Shown here: piece after piece, positions 6,252 to 15,288 of the stretch
Position numbering within the stretch: the stretch's first letter is position 1
Layout of the letters: each line of letters starts with the position of its first letter
Assembly (NCBI RefSeq): GCF_003031675.1
Contig: NZ_PYWX01000049.1
Coordinates: 1-64,000, forward strand
DNA length: 64,000 bases
Direction: 5' to 3'
From: Pseudomonas palleroniana
GTDB taxonomy: Bacteria; Pseudomonadota; Gammaproteobacteria; Pseudomonadales; Pseudomonadaceae
The notes under the pieces: model-generated
Told to the model about the DNA's origin: nothing
The model's input: the letters and a program-made list of their open reading frames with translations, nothing else
Databases searched by the model: none
Translations under genes and position numbers: made by a program

Positions 6252-9118
6252 ACCTGGTTCAGCGCCTTGTTGAGCGAGAGTTCGAGCTCGGCCTTGTAGC
6301 GCAGATACAGGTTGCTCGGGCTTTGCACATCACCGAGCAGGCCCGAGAGGTCCAGGTCGGTGATGTAGCAGCGGTAGCGCTCGGCTTCGCGGCGTTGCCC
6401 GACGATCTCCTGGGCGACCACGGCAAACAGTTGGTCGCCAAATTCCAGTTCGGAAAACTCGCGCTGATTGCAGTACAGCGTGATGCCCACTCGGCCGTGA
6501 GCGGCTTTGCCGATAATCGCCTGCACCTCATAAAACGCTTTGTCGGCCGGGGTCGAAGGTGCCGGCCGAGGTTCGATGCCGCGTGCACGGGTACTGCCGG
6601 ACGGCAATAGCTGGTAATACAGGGTTCGCACTTCGCCCAGCGGTTGTTGCGTGTCCAGGGACGACAGGGCTTCGCGGCGATAGATGATCGATTGAAGGAA
6701 ACGTTGCAACGGTGCCAACAGGCTCTGTTCGTCATGAAAGGGCAGGCGTTGCTGCCAGAGCGCATTGAACTCATCCAGTACGTACAACTCGGCATGGCCT
6801 TCATTGACCCGGTAGAACACCTGTACGCAATCGGCCAGGCCCATGGGCAGCAGTAACGCCAAGTCGTGGTCTTCCAGGGCCATGGCGTCCAGGTGCAGCG
6901 GGCTGTAGCTGGCGAGTTCTTCGCTGAGGTAGGCGATCAGTGCGTCCTGGGTTGGCAGCGACACATGGTTGGCCTGGCCCGGCACCAGTTCCATCACGTG
7001 ATAATGCTGCTGCACCTGGAGCAGGTAGCGGTGATTGCCTTGGCCGATCAGCAGGTTTTGTGCGGTATCAAAGATTTCTTCGACGCGCTGGGCAATGAAC
7101 TGCGCACGGTTGTGGCAGAAGCAGCGTACCCGCAACCTGGGCAAGTGATTCGGTGGCAGTTGGTTAAGGTAGTCACGCAAGCATTCGAGCAGCGCGTGGG
7201 GGCCGTCGTAACGGCTGACCATCACCTCGTTCCAGCTATTGAGCGTGACCTGATCCAGGGTCAGCACGAGGTTGTCGCGTACACCGGCATAGCTGAGCGA
7301 GTCGGTGCGCTCGGTGGTCATCAGGATGTTCAGGTCGCGGTGATGTTTGAGCGGGTCAACGCCGACATTGATCAGCAATAACACTTCTTCCGGAACCGCC
7401 GAACGCAGCAGGCGCTCTTCATCGACGCCGACCAAGGGCAGGGCGATGGTCTGCTGCAGGCTGCCCAGCAGGTTGAACAGCTCGAACTCCGTCATGTCAC
7501 TGGTGCCCGGGTGCAGCGCCAGGCGCGTGCTGCTGTCGATCACGCCGTTGCGATGGCACCAGGTGAGCATTTCCAGCAGGTCGCGGCTGCGCTTGATCGG
7601 CGCGAAGTGCTCCCATTCCAGAGCCGTAAGGTTACCGTTATACAGGCCCCAGTAGTGCCGGCCGGGCTCTTTACGATTGGGCGATTGCACCAGGGTCAGG
7701 GTGTCTTCGGCCAGGTCCGGTGCGATGCCGGGGTTGATGAACTCGACCTTGCCGGCCTTGCGTTCAAAAGCAGCATATAAGCGTCGACCCAGCACATTGA
7801 GGTCACGCCGGTTGATCGGGCTGACGGTCTTCTCGGTGCGGGCGAACTGGGTCAGGAAGCGGTAGCTGTAATTGAGCTCATTGACCAACGCCCGGCGTTC
7901 CAGCGCGACCTGGCGCACTTTCCACTGGCTGCGGCTGTCCAGCAGGGTCAACTGACGCGGGTCCCAGCCCCACTCGTGGGCCAGCCGTTCCAGCAGCAGG
8001 CGTTGCCAACTGGTGGTGCGCTGGCCGGCGCTGAGTTTGCGGTTGACCTTCAAGTACAGCGCGCGCCGCACCAGCTCAAGGCGCTCCGGCTCGTTGCGGG
8101 CCTTGAGGTATTCCTCGATCCGCCGATAGACCACGATGTACGGGTCCAACTCATCCAGGTCCAACTGGTTGGCGAACACCGCCCGTTTGAAGCGCAGGCT
8201 CAGGCACTGCACGTTCGGGTGTTCGCTGGCGTAGACCTCGGTCAGCAGCAACTTGAGCACCGACTTGTAGGGCGACTCGATGCCCTTGAACAGTTGCCAG
8301 AGGCCGGCGCCAATGAACTCGCCTGGAGGAATGTACGCCAGGTGGCCCAAATCGAGGGTTTCGTCGGCGCGGATAAAACGTTTGGAAATCAGCGCATGGG
8401 TGAACTCGGCATAGCGGGTTTCTTCATACACCGGCACCAGCCACCAGATCGGCGTGCGCCCGGCCAGCCAGATGGCGGTGCGGTAGAACTCATCCAGCAG
8501 CAGGTAATGCTGGGTGGTCCCGCAGTCGTCGGAGCTGAGCTGCGTATCACGCTCACCCAGGACAAAGCGCGTCGGTTCGATCAGGAAGAAGTGCGCCTCG
8601 GTGCCCATGGTCAGGGCCCAGGCTTCCAGTAGCTGGCACTTTTTACGTAGCTCGGCCAGTTCGTTGTCGTTGAGGTCCGGGGCGTGGCACACCCACACGT
8701 CCATATCGCTTTGATCCGCCTGGGCCAAGGTGCCGAGGCTGCCCATCAGGAACAGGCCGTGGATCGGCCTGGGCTGATTGACCGGGCGTGGCTTGTAGGA
8801 GAACGAGCGAGTCAGGCGTTGGGCTTCATTGAGGGCTTGGGCGTCGGGTTCGAAGTTGGACAGGCCGGCCGGGGTGCTGCCGGACACGTAGCCAGGCAAC
8901 AGCGGGTGATTGACGTGGAAAAACAGCGGCAACATAGCCAAGACGCTCTGCTGGCGTGGTGTCAGCCCTTCGACGGCGCGGGCCATGCGGCCCTCGTTCA
9001 GGGTCATGAAGCGTGCGCGCAACTGGGCCAGCACCTTGCGGTCGATGCCTTCATCCAGATCGGGGCGGATTTCGTGGGTGCGGGTCATTTCGCGGCGTTG
9101 GCTCGAAGAGCCCGACAT
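6248..9118 (-). CDS. cyaA: Class I adenylate cyclase CyaA
   Basis: This 956-residue enzyme makes cAMP, the ligand of Crp/Vfr. The N-terminal catalytic half has the nucleotidyltransferase motif MGSLGTLAQADQSDMDVWVC, with GS at 126-127 and metal-binding Asp138/Asp140. The C-terminal half is the regulatory region of enterobacterial-type cyclases. The ATG at 9118 is taken as start; a second ATG at 9088 is possible because neither has a clear ribosome binding site. It is convergent with rnk, and its stop overlaps the rnk stop by 4 nt. Confidence 0.95.
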   Translation of the reverse strand: MSGSSSQRREMTRTHEIRPDLDEGIDRKVLAQLRARFMTLNEGRMARAVEGLTPRQQSVLAMLPLFFHVNHPLLPGYVSGSTPAGLSNFEPDAQALNEAQRLTRSFSYKPRPVNQPRPIHGLFLMGSLGTLAQADQSDMDVWVCHAPDLNDNELAELRKKCQLLEAWALTMGTEAHFFLIEPTRFVLGERDTQLSSDDCGTTQHYLLLDEFYRTAIWLAGRTPIWWLVPVYEETRYAEFTHALISKRFIRADETLDLGHLAYIPPGEFIGAGLWQLFKGIESPYKSVLKLLLTEVYASEHPNVQCLSLRFKRAVFANQLDLDELDPYIVVYRRIEEYLKARNEPERLELVRRALYLKVNRKLSAGQRTTSWQRLLLERLAHEWGWDPRQLTLLDSRSQWKVRQVALERRALVNELNYSYRFLTQFARTEKTVSPINRRDLNVLGRRLYAAFERKAGKVEFINPGIAPDLAEDTLTLVQSPNRKEPGRHYWGLYNGNLTALEWEHFAPIKRSRDLLEMLTWCHRNGVIDSSTRLALHPGTSDMTEFELFNLLGSLQQTIALPLVGVDEERLLRSAVPEEVLLLINVGVDPLKHHRDLNILMTTERTDSLSYAGVRDNLVLTLDQVTLNSWNEVMVSRYDGPHALLECLRDYLNQLPPNHLPRLRVRCFCHNRAQFIAQRVEEIFDTAQNLLIGQGNHRYLLQVQQHYHVMELVPGQANHVSLPTQDALIAYLSEELASYSPLHLDAMALEDHDLALLLPMGLADCVQVFYRVNEGHAELYVLDEFNALWQQRLPFHDEQSLLAPLQRFLQSIIYRREALSSLDTQQPLGEVRTLYYQLLPSGSTRARGIEPRPAPSTPADKAFYEVQAIIGKAAHGRVGITLYCNQREFSELEFGDQLFAVVAQEIVGQRREAERYRCYITDLDLSGLLGDVQSPSNLYLRYKAELELSLNKALNQV

Positions 9119-9257
9119 GGGCGGCCGTGTAGGAGTTTACAGTCAGAAGGGTAGGAGGTTTAGAGGGGAAAAGGCTTTTTGGCGCCAGAATTTTCACTAT
9201 TACACAGCAATGCCCTCGGAATCCGCAGCCAGCGGACTCCGTGGGCGGTATCAGGTC

Positions 9258-9509
9258 TCAGGCGGCTTCTTTTTTCGTGGTGCTCAGAATTGTCAGCAGG
9301 CCTTGGGCGTGCTCGGCTGCATCCCGACCGAGGCTTGTCAGGTAGCCGCCGTCGGGTTGGGTGATCAGCTCTTTTTCAAACAGGCGCCTGGCAGCGGCGA
9401 TGGCAGTGGGGGCAGCGGTCTGGTGGACTTTAAGACCTTCCTGGGAGCTGTCCAGGTTGAAGAGTGCAAGGATTTCCAGTTCGGCAACCAACTCAGGGGT
9501 ATACGACAT
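9258..9509 (-). CDS. TIGR02647 family small protein
   Basis: An 83-residue soluble protein begins MSYTPELVAELEILALFNL and matches the TIGR02647 family that is widespread in Pseudomonas and relatives. The middle resembles a short winged-helix arrangement (FEKELITQPDGGYLT), but no function is established. It stands alone on the minus strand, 139 nt upstream of cyaA; the gap contains an imperfect 10-bp hairpin near 9218-9242 without a T tract. Confidence 0.85.
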   Translation of the reverse strand: MSYTPELVAELEILALFNLDSSQEGLKVHQTAAPTAIAAARRLFEKELITQPDGGYLTSLGRDAAEHAQGLLTILSTTKKEAA

Positions 9510-9661
9510 AAGGACTCCAGACTTTCTAGAATTTATTAGAGGCTAGCAGGACATAAGGTGAACGCACTTTGCCGGGCTGTCCAGTCACAAACTCCTGGGT
9601 CTTGATATGGCGCAAGTTTGTGGCGAGGAAGCGGGCTTCCCTGCCACCCATATCCCTGAAT

Positions 9662-9946
9662 TCAGGCGTTTTCCGGAGGCAGGTCGGGCAATGCACGCAG
9701 CGCGGTTTCGTACCATTGGGTATCGAATGCGCGGTCTTCTTCGAGCATCTTGTCGATTTCGACAGCCAATACATGGGCCATGAGATTCAGAATGTCTTCG
9801 CGCTCGTAACCCACCAGCGTCAGCTTGTTGAAGGTGGCCTTGGCGGCAGGCGGGTTGTCGCTCTCGATCTGGTTTTCAATCGCCTGGGTCAGCGTGCTCT
9901 CGGTGAACTCTTCTTCGTCGTTGTCGATATCGGTCGGCTCGCTCAT
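9662..9946 (-). CDS. Conserved hypothetical acidic protein, 94 residues
   Basis: The protein is soluble and acidic, with an Asp/Glu-rich N terminus (DNDEEEF), then a helical region with NKLTLVGYEREDILNLMA and a C terminus ending in LPDLPPENA. I chose the ATG at 9946, which has GAGGAG nine nt upstream, over an in-frame start 39 nt earlier. I do not recognise a named family, but a protein like this is conserved next to argH in pseudomonads as far as I recall. No domain or active site is visible. Confidence 0.75.
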   Translation of the reverse strand: MSEPTDIDNDEEEFTESTLTQAIENQIESDNPPAAKATFNKLTLVGYEREDILNLMAHVLAVEIDKMLEEDRAFDTQWYETALRALPDLPPENA

Positions 9947-10072
9947 GGCAGGCTCCTCAAGGAAAGGACGCCAGTCTACGCCCATTCAGGCAAGTGATGC
10001 TGCTGGCAAGGTCGGGTTCGGGAGGCTATAACGCTTGCAGCCAACCCCACACATGGCATGGAGGCACGCGCA

Positions 10073-10732
10073 ATGCTCAAGCTTTACGGTTTTTCGGTCA
10101 GTAACTACTACAACATGGTCAAGCTGGCGCTGATGGAGAAAGGGCTGCCGTTTGAGGAAGTGCTGTTTTTCCCAAGCCAGACTCCAGAGGCACTGGCGGT
10201 AAGCCCGCGTGGCAAAGTACCGGTGCTGGGCGTGAAGCAGGGTTTCATCAATGAGACCAGCGTGATCCTTGAATACATCGAGCAAACCCAGGAAGGCCCT
10301 GCCCTGTTGCCGGGCGATCCGTTTCAACGCGCCCAGGTGTTGGCGCTGTGCCGGGAAATTGAACTGTATATCGAGTTACCGGCCCGCGCGTGCTTTGCCG
10401 AGGCATTTTTCGGTATGCCGGTACCGGACGCAATCAAGGAGAAATCCAAGGCTGATTTGCTGTTGGGGATCGCATCGTTGGGGCGTCACGGTAAGTTTGC
10501 ACCGTATGTGGCGGGTGAGAGTTTTACGATTGCCGACCTCTATTTCATGTACAGCGTGAACCTTGCCTGCGCGGTGGGCGAAAGGCTGTTCGGGCTGGAT
10601 TTTCTGGAAGGTCTGGCGCAGGCCAAGGCGCTGCTGGAGCGACTGCACGCCATGCCTAATGCCCAGAAGGTGGCGGCGGACAGGGAAGCGGCGATGCCGG
10701 CATTTTTGGCGATGATCGCTGCCAAGAAATAG
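10073..10732 (+). CDS. Glutathione S-transferase family protein
   Basis: The 219-residue protein has an N-terminal thioredoxin-fold GST domain (about 1-80, starting MLKLYGFSVSNYYNMVKLAL, with the cis-proline segment GKVPVLGV and the glutathione-binding NETSVILEYIE) and a helical C-terminal domain containing FTIADLYFMYSV. The substrate is unknown. The start at 10073 is preferred over the ATG at 10058 because GGAGG lies about 9 nt upstream of it. The gene is monocistronic and convergent with argH; a REP hairpin separates them. Confidence 0.9.
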   Translation: MLKLYGFSVSNYYNMVKLALMEKGLPFEEVLFFPSQTPEALAVSPRGKVPVLGVKQGFINETSVILEYIEQTQEGPALLPGDPFQRAQVLALCREIELYIELPARACFAEAFFGMPVPDAIKEKSKADLLLGIASLGRHGKFAPYVAGESFTIADLYFMYSVNLACAVGERLFGLDFLEGLAQAKALLERLHAMPNAQKVAADREAAMPAFLAMIAAKK

Positions 10733-10754
10733 TCAGCATTGGTGCTGTTCAAAA

Positions 10755-10782
10755 TGTGGGAGGGAGCAAGCCCCCTCCCACA
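10755..10782. repeat. REP hairpin between GST and argH
   Basis: TGTGGGAGGG and CCCCCTCCCACA form an inverted repeat around AGCAAG, the second REP type of this window. It lies 22 nt after the GST stop and 8 nt after the convergent argH stop, so it may act as a bidirectional transcript end. Confidence 0.85.
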
Positions 10783-10790
10783 AGCATGCA

Positions 10791-12185
10791 TCAGCGGCTG
10801 GCGAGCAGGGCCTGGCCGCGCGCGACGGCTGCCTTGACCTGCGCCGGCGCAGTGCCGCCCACGTGGTTGCGGGCGTTGACCGAGCCTTCCAGGGTCAGCA
10901 CGGCAAACACGTCCTGCTCGATCTGGTCGCTGAACTGGCGCAGCTCTTCCAGGCTCATTTCCGCCAGGTCCTTGCCGGTATCCACGCCGTATTTGACGGC
11001 ATGCCCGACGATTTCATGGCAGTCACGGAACGGCAGGCCACGGCGCACCAGGTAGTCCGCCAGGTCGGTCGCGGTGGAGAACCCACGCAGGGCCGCTTCA
11101 CGCATGATTGCGTGCTTGGGCTTGATCGCCGGGATCATGTCGGCAAAGGCGCGCAGCGAGTCGCGCAGGGTATCGGCGGCGTCGAACAGCGGCTCCTTGT
11201 CTTCCTGGTTGTCCTTGTTGTAGGCCAGCGGCTGGCCTTTCATCAGGGTCAGCAGGCCCATCAGTGCGCCGAATACGCGACCGCTTTTGCCGCGCACCAG
11301 CTCGGGCACATCGGGGTTTTTCTTTTGCGGCATGATCGAGCTGCCGGTGCAGAAGCGGTCTGGCAGGTCGATGAATTGGAATTGCGCGCTGGTCCACAGC
11401 ACCAGCTCTTCGGAAAAGCGCGACAGGTGCATCATCGCGATGCTGGCTGCGGCGCAGAATTCGATGGCGAAGTCACGGTCCGACACGCCGTCCAGGGAGT
11501 TGCCGCCAACGGCGTCAAAACCCAGCAGTTGTGCGGTGTACTCACGATCGATCGGGTAAGTGGTACCGGCCAGCGCGGCGCTGCCCAGCGGCATGCGGTT
11601 GGCACGTTTGCGGCAATCCACCAGGCGCTCATAGTCGCGGCTGAGCATTTCGAACCAGGCCAGCAGGTGGTGGCCGAAGGTTACAGGCTGTGCAGTCTGC
11701 AGATGGGTGAAGCCGGGCATGATGGTGTCCGATTCGCGCTCGGCCTGCTCCAGCAAACCTTTTTGCAGGCGGGTGATCTCGGACAGGATCAGGTCGATTT
11801 CGTCGCGCAGCCACAGGCGGATATCGGTGGCCACCTGGTCGTTACGGCTGCGACCGGTATGCAGCTTCTTGCCGGTCACACCGATGCGATCGGTGAGGCG
11901 CGCTTCGATATTCATGTGCACGTCTTCCAGGTCGACGCGCCAGTCGAACGTACCGGCTTCGATCTCACCGCGAATGGTGGTCAGGCCGTCGATGATGCTG
12001 TCGCGCTCGGCGTCGGTCAGCACGCCCACCTTGGCCAGCATCGTTGCGTGGGCGATCGAGCCCATGATGTCGTGGCGGTACAGGCGCTGGTCGAAGGTGA
12101 CGGAGGCGGTGAAGCGGGCGACGAAGGCGTCGACGGGTTCACTGAAGCGGCCGCCCCAGGACTGGTTGGTCTTGTCGGTGCTCAT
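10791..12185 (-). CDS. argH: Argininosuccinate lyase
   Basis: The 464-residue enzyme cleaves argininosuccinate to arginine and fumarate, the last step of arginine synthesis. The fumarase/aspartase superfamily signature GSSIMPQKKNPD lies at about residues 280-291 and carries the catalytic serine loop. The N terminus (NQSWGGRFSEPVDAF) and the TGRSRNDQVATD segment are typical. It is divergent from algR across a 503-nt intergenic region. Confidence 0.97.
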   Translation of the reverse strand: MSTDKTNQSWGGRFSEPVDAFVARFTASVTFDQRLYRHDIMGSIAHATMLAKVGVLTDAERDSIIDGLTTIRGEIEAGTFDWRVDLEDVHMNIEARLTDRIGVTGKKLHTGRSRNDQVATDIRLWLRDEIDLILSEITRLQKGLLEQAERESDTIMPGFTHLQTAQPVTFGHHLLAWFEMLSRDYERLVDCRKRANRMPLGSAALAGTTYPIDREYTAQLLGFDAVGGNSLDGVSDRDFAIEFCAAASIAMMHLSRFSEELVLWTSAQFQFIDLPDRFCTGSSIMPQKKNPDVPELVRGKSGRVFGALMGLLTLMKGQPLAYNKDNQEDKEPLFDAADTLRDSLRAFADMIPAIKPKHAIMREAALRGFSTATDLADYLVRRGLPFRDCHEIVGHAVKYGVDTGKDLAEMSLEELRQFSDQIEQDVFAVLTLEGSVNARNHVGGTAPAQVKAAVARGQALLASR

Positions 12186-12688
12186 GGATTCGCTCGTGAT
12201 CTGCTTAAAAGAGGCATGGAGGTTTACCGGCGATAATAACAGGGTTGCCTGGGGAGGCGGTGCTGCGGGTGGTCGGCATTTTTATTTGTACAAAGGGTGG
12301 CTAAGTGCCTTGCCGCCGAACGCGTCCGGGAAGAGACTGGAGCCAGATGTTTATTGAAACGATATTTGACGATTGAGCAATGTGGTCTCAGTGAGCGTCT
12401 ACAGTTGCACTGATAGAGCGTGAATGCACCAAAGTCGGGTGATGCGGTCGAAGCCCTGACTATCCATTAGAAAAGGGGGGTATTCGGATTGTGTATCAGT
12501 AAACCCTACGACGATGCCCTGAGGCAGGCGGTCTTGGGCGCAATTGAACAGGTCCGGGTAAATATGGGTGCCACTCTTGGGGCACTTTTTGCCGCTCGCG
12601 CTAGTCTTAGCGTGGATCGCTGTGACGCAAGTCACCGCACCTGTCTACGCTATCCTTGTGCGAGACTCACGCAGGAATCCAGCGCAAT
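12186..12688. other. argH-algR divergent intergenic region without algZ/fimS
   Basis: About 500 nt without a convincing gene. In P. aeruginosa the sensor gene algZ (fimS) occupies this position; here no frame encodes a histidine kinase or a recognisable remnant. The region should hold the argH promoter and the algR promoter. The only strong motif I see is the CRP/Vfr-like palindrome at 12621-12636. A 67-codon frame from a TTG at 12489 overlaps the algR start and has no family features. Confidence 0.8.
12621..12636 (+). promoter_or_regulatory. Candidate CRP/Vfr binding site upstream of algR
   Basis: TGTGACGCAAGTCACC fits the CRP consensus TGTGA-N6-TCACA except for the last base, and its core GTGAC-GCAA-GTCAC is a perfect inverted repeat. 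It is centred about 60 nt before the algR ATG. A weak -10 candidate TATCCT lies at 12651-12656, which would place the site near -34. Whether it activates or represses cannot be told from the sequence. Confidence 0.55.
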
Positions 12689-13435
12689 ATGAATGTCCTG
12701 ATCGTTGATGACGAACCCCAAGCCCGCGAGCGACTGAGCCGTTTGGTCAGTGAACTCGAGGGTTATACAGTCCTTGAACCGAGCGCCACCAACGGCGAGG
12801 AGGCGTTGACGCTGATCGACAGCCTCAAGCCGGATGTGGTGTTGCTCGATATCCGCATGCCAGGCCTGGATGGCCTGCAAGTCGCGGCTCGCTTGAGCGA
12901 GCGAGAGTCGCCACCCGCAGTGGTGTTGTGCGCCGCTCACGAAGAGTTCGCCGCACCCACGCTTGAGGCCAGTGGCGTCAGCTTCCTGGTCAAGCCGGTG
13001 ACTGGCGAAGCCTTGCTCAAGGCCCTGAAAAAGGCCGAGCGCCCAAACCGCGTCCAACTCGGTGCCCTGACGCTGCCCGCCGCCCAAAGTGGCAACGGGC
13101 CGCGCAGCCATATCAGTGCGCGCACCCGCAAGGGTATCGAGCTGATCCCCTTGGACCAGGTGGTCTACTTTATTGCCGACCACAAATACGTGACCCTGCG
13201 GCACGAGGCGGGCGAGGTGTTGCTTGATGAGCCCCTCAAGGCCCTCGAGGATGAGTTCGGCGACCGCTTCGTGCGTATCCATCGCAACGCGTTGGTGGCC
13301 CGTGAGCGAATAGAGCGCCTGCAGCGCACCCCCCTTGGGCACTTTCAGCTGTTTTTGAAAGGGCTTAACGGTGATGCCCTGATCGTCAGCCGACGCCATG
13401 TCGCGGGTGTGCGCAAGATGATGCAGCAGCTTTAG
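12689..13435 (+). CDS. algR: LytTR-type response regulator AlgR
   Basis: This 248-residue response regulator has a receiver domain (about 1-120, with acidic pocket VDDE, phospho-acceptor Asp54 in LLDIRMPG and Lys in FLVKPV) and a LytTR DNA-binding domain (about 140-240, with FIADHKYVTLRH and FVRIHRNALVAR). In P. aeruginosa AlgR controls alginate (algD, algC), type IV pili and virulence genes and is phosphorylated by AlgZ/FimS. The kinase gene is not adjacent here. The ATG at 12689 gives the standard length. It is followed by hemC 138 nt downstream. Confidence 0.95.
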   Translation: MNVLIVDDEPQARERLSRLVSELEGYTVLEPSATNGEEALTLIDSLKPDVVLLDIRMPGLDGLQVAARLSERESPPAVVLCAAHEEFAAPTLEASGVSFLVKPVTGEALLKALKKAERPNRVQLGALTLPAAQSGNGPRSHISARTRKGIELIPLDQVVYFIADHKYVTLRHEAGEVLLDEPLKALEDEFGDRFVRIHRNALVARERIERLQRTPLGHFQLFLKGLNGDALIVSRRHVAGVRKMMQQL

Positions 13436-13573
13436 CCCAAAGGCTGCGGCGAGGTTTTCAGCCCCGATCCCGGTGCGATGCGGCCAGGGAGGCCCCGCAC
13501 TTGCTGATTCAAATCAAAGCGTGTCTGCCTGAGCTGTTATTATCTGCCGTATCTATTCAGTACGGATTGATCC

Positions 13574-14515
13574 ATGTCCTCTCGCGAAATCCGCATCGCC
13601 ACCCGTAAAAGCGCCTTGGCCTTGTGGCAGGCCGAATACGTCAAAGCACGTCTTGAACAGGCCCATCCGGGTCTCAAGGTGACCCTGGTGCCCATGGTCA
13701 GTCGCGGCGACAAACTGCTGGATTCGCCCCTGTCGAAGATCGGCGGCAAGGGTTTGTTCGTCAAGGAACTGGAAACCGCACTGCTGGAAAACGAAGCCGA
13801 TATCGCCGTGCACTCGATGAAAGACGTGCCCATGGACTTCCCCGAAGGCCTGGGCCTGTATTGCATCTGCGAACGCGAAGACCCGCGTGATGCGTTTGTT
13901 TCCAATACCTACAAGTCTCTGGACGAACTGCCGTTGGGCAGTATCGTCGGCACCTCCAGTCTGCGTCGCCAGGCGCAGTTGCTCACCCGTCGCCCGGACC
14001 TGCAGATCCGCTTCCTGCGTGGCAATGTCAATACCCGCCTGGCCAAGCTGGACGCCGGAGAGTACGACGCGATCATTCTCGCGTCCGCTGGTTTGATCCG
14101 CCTGGGCTTCGAAGACCGCATCACTTCGCCGATCAGCGTCGAAGACAGCTTGCCCGCAGGCGGGCAGGGCGCCGTGGGCATCGAATGCCGTACCGCCGAC
14201 AGTGAAATTCACGCCCTGCTCAAGCCCCTTGATCATCCGGATACTGAAGTCCGTGTCACCGCCGAGCGCGCCCTGAACAAGCACCTTAACGGGGGGTGCC
14301 AGGTGCCGATTGCCTGTTATGCCGTGCTTGAAGGTGAAAACCTTTGGCTGCGTGGCTTGGTAGGCGACCCGGACGGCGGCACGTTGCTCACCGCTCAAGT
14401 GCGTGGGCCACAGCGTGACGCCACAGCCTTGGGCATCCAGGTGGCTGAGGAACTGTTGGCCAAGGGTGCTGGCGCCATTCTGCAAAAGGTCTACGGTGAG
14501 GCGGGTCCGCAGTGA
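13574..14515 (+). CDS. hemC: Hydroxymethylbilane synthase
   Basis: The 313-residue porphobilinogen deaminase joins four porphobilinogens into hydroxymethylbilane. Signatures are IATRKSALALWQ, the catalytic aspartate in HSMKDVP (Asp84), the arginine-rich GTSSLRRQAQL, and Cys242 in LNGGCQVPIA, which carries the dipyrromethane cofactor. Its stop overlaps the hemD start by 4 nt, beginning a four-gene tetrapyrrole operon. Confidence 0.97.
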   Translation: MSSREIRIATRKSALALWQAEYVKARLEQAHPGLKVTLVPMVSRGDKLLDSPLSKIGGKGLFVKELETALLENEADIAVHSMKDVPMDFPEGLGLYCICEREDPRDAFVSNTYKSLDELPLGSIVGTSSLRRQAQLLTRRPDLQIRFLRGNVNTRLAKLDAGEYDAIILASAGLIRLGFEDRITSPISVEDSLPAGGQGAVGIECRTADSEIHALLKPLDHPDTEVRVTAERALNKHLNGGCQVPIACYAVLEGENLWLRGLVGDPDGGTLLTAQVRGPQRDATALGIQVAEELLAKGAGAILQKVYGEAGPQ

Positions 14516-15270
14516 CCCAGTGGCGTGTGCTGCTGACGCGGCCAGCCGAAGAGTCGATGGCGCTGGCGGCGTCATTGTCCGAGGCCGGCATTTTCAGCAG
14601 CAGCCTGCCCTTGCTGGATATCGAAGCTTTGCCGGTCACGGCTGAGCAACAAGCTGTGTTTAGTGGCCTGGGCCGCTATTGTGCGGTGATTGTGGTGAGC
14701 AAGCCTGCCGCACGCCTGGCCTTGCAGCAGTTGGATCGAGTCTGGCCGCAACTGTCCTGGTTCAGTGTCGGCGCGGCCACCGCACAGGTACTGGCCGATC
14801 ACGGCCTCAACGTTCAATATCCGCAAACCGGCGACGACAGCGAGGCCTTGCTTGCATTGCCGACCCTGCGTGAGGCTATCGCAGGCCCAGGCGCCCGTGT
14901 ATTGATCCTGCGGGGTGAGGGCGGCCGAGAGCTGCTGGCTGAGCGTTTGCGCGAACAAGGTGCTAGTGTCGACTATCTGGAGTTGTATCGCCGTTTCTTG
15001 CCGGCTTATGACACTGGGGTGCTGATGCAACGCATCCAGTTGGAACGCTTGAACGGCGTGGTGGTCAGCAGTGGGCAGGGTTTGCTGCACCTGCAAGCCC
15101 TGGCCGGGCCGGACTGGCCACAGGTGGCACGGCTGCCATTGTTCGTGCCCAGCCCGCGAGTCTTTGAGATGGCGCGGGCTGCGGGCGCAGAAAAAGTTGT
15201 GGATTGTCGCGGTGCGAGTGCCGCGGCTTTGTTAGTGGCGTTACGGAGCTATCCCGTTCCCACTCTCTGA
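14512..15270 (+). CDS. hemD: Uroporphyrinogen-III synthase
   Basis: The 252-residue enzyme cyclises hydroxymethylbilane to uroporphyrinogen III with inversion of ring D. The family is weakly conserved in sequence; the two-domain alternation, the N-terminal VLLTRPAEES, VVSKPAARLAL and VLILRGEGGRELLAERL fit it. The start is a GTG overlapping the hemC stop (GTGA), so translation is coupled. It is followed by hemX 18 nt later. Confidence 0.93.
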   Translation: MTQWRVLLTRPAEESMALAASLSEAGIFSSSLPLLDIEALPVTAEQQAVFSGLGRYCAVIVVSKPAARLALQQLDRVWPQLSWFSVGAATAQVLADHGLNVQYPQTGDDSEALLALPTLREAIAGPGARVLILRGEGGRELLAERLREQGASVDYLELYRRFLPAYDTGVLMQRIQLERLNGVVVSSGQGLLHLQALAGPDWPQVARLPLFVPSPRVFEMARAAGAEKVVDCRGASAAALLVALRSYPVPTL

Positions 15271-15288
15271 TACGCAAAGGACGGATAC

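Noticed and set aside
9218..9242. A hairpin after the TIGR02647 gene as an intrinsic terminator.
   Set aside because: The stem has a mismatch and no T run follows on the minus strand.
12489..12692. A 67-codon frame before algR as a possible algZ remnant or leader peptide.
   Set aside because: It starts at TTG without a ribosome binding site, has no kinase motif and overlaps the algR start out of frame.
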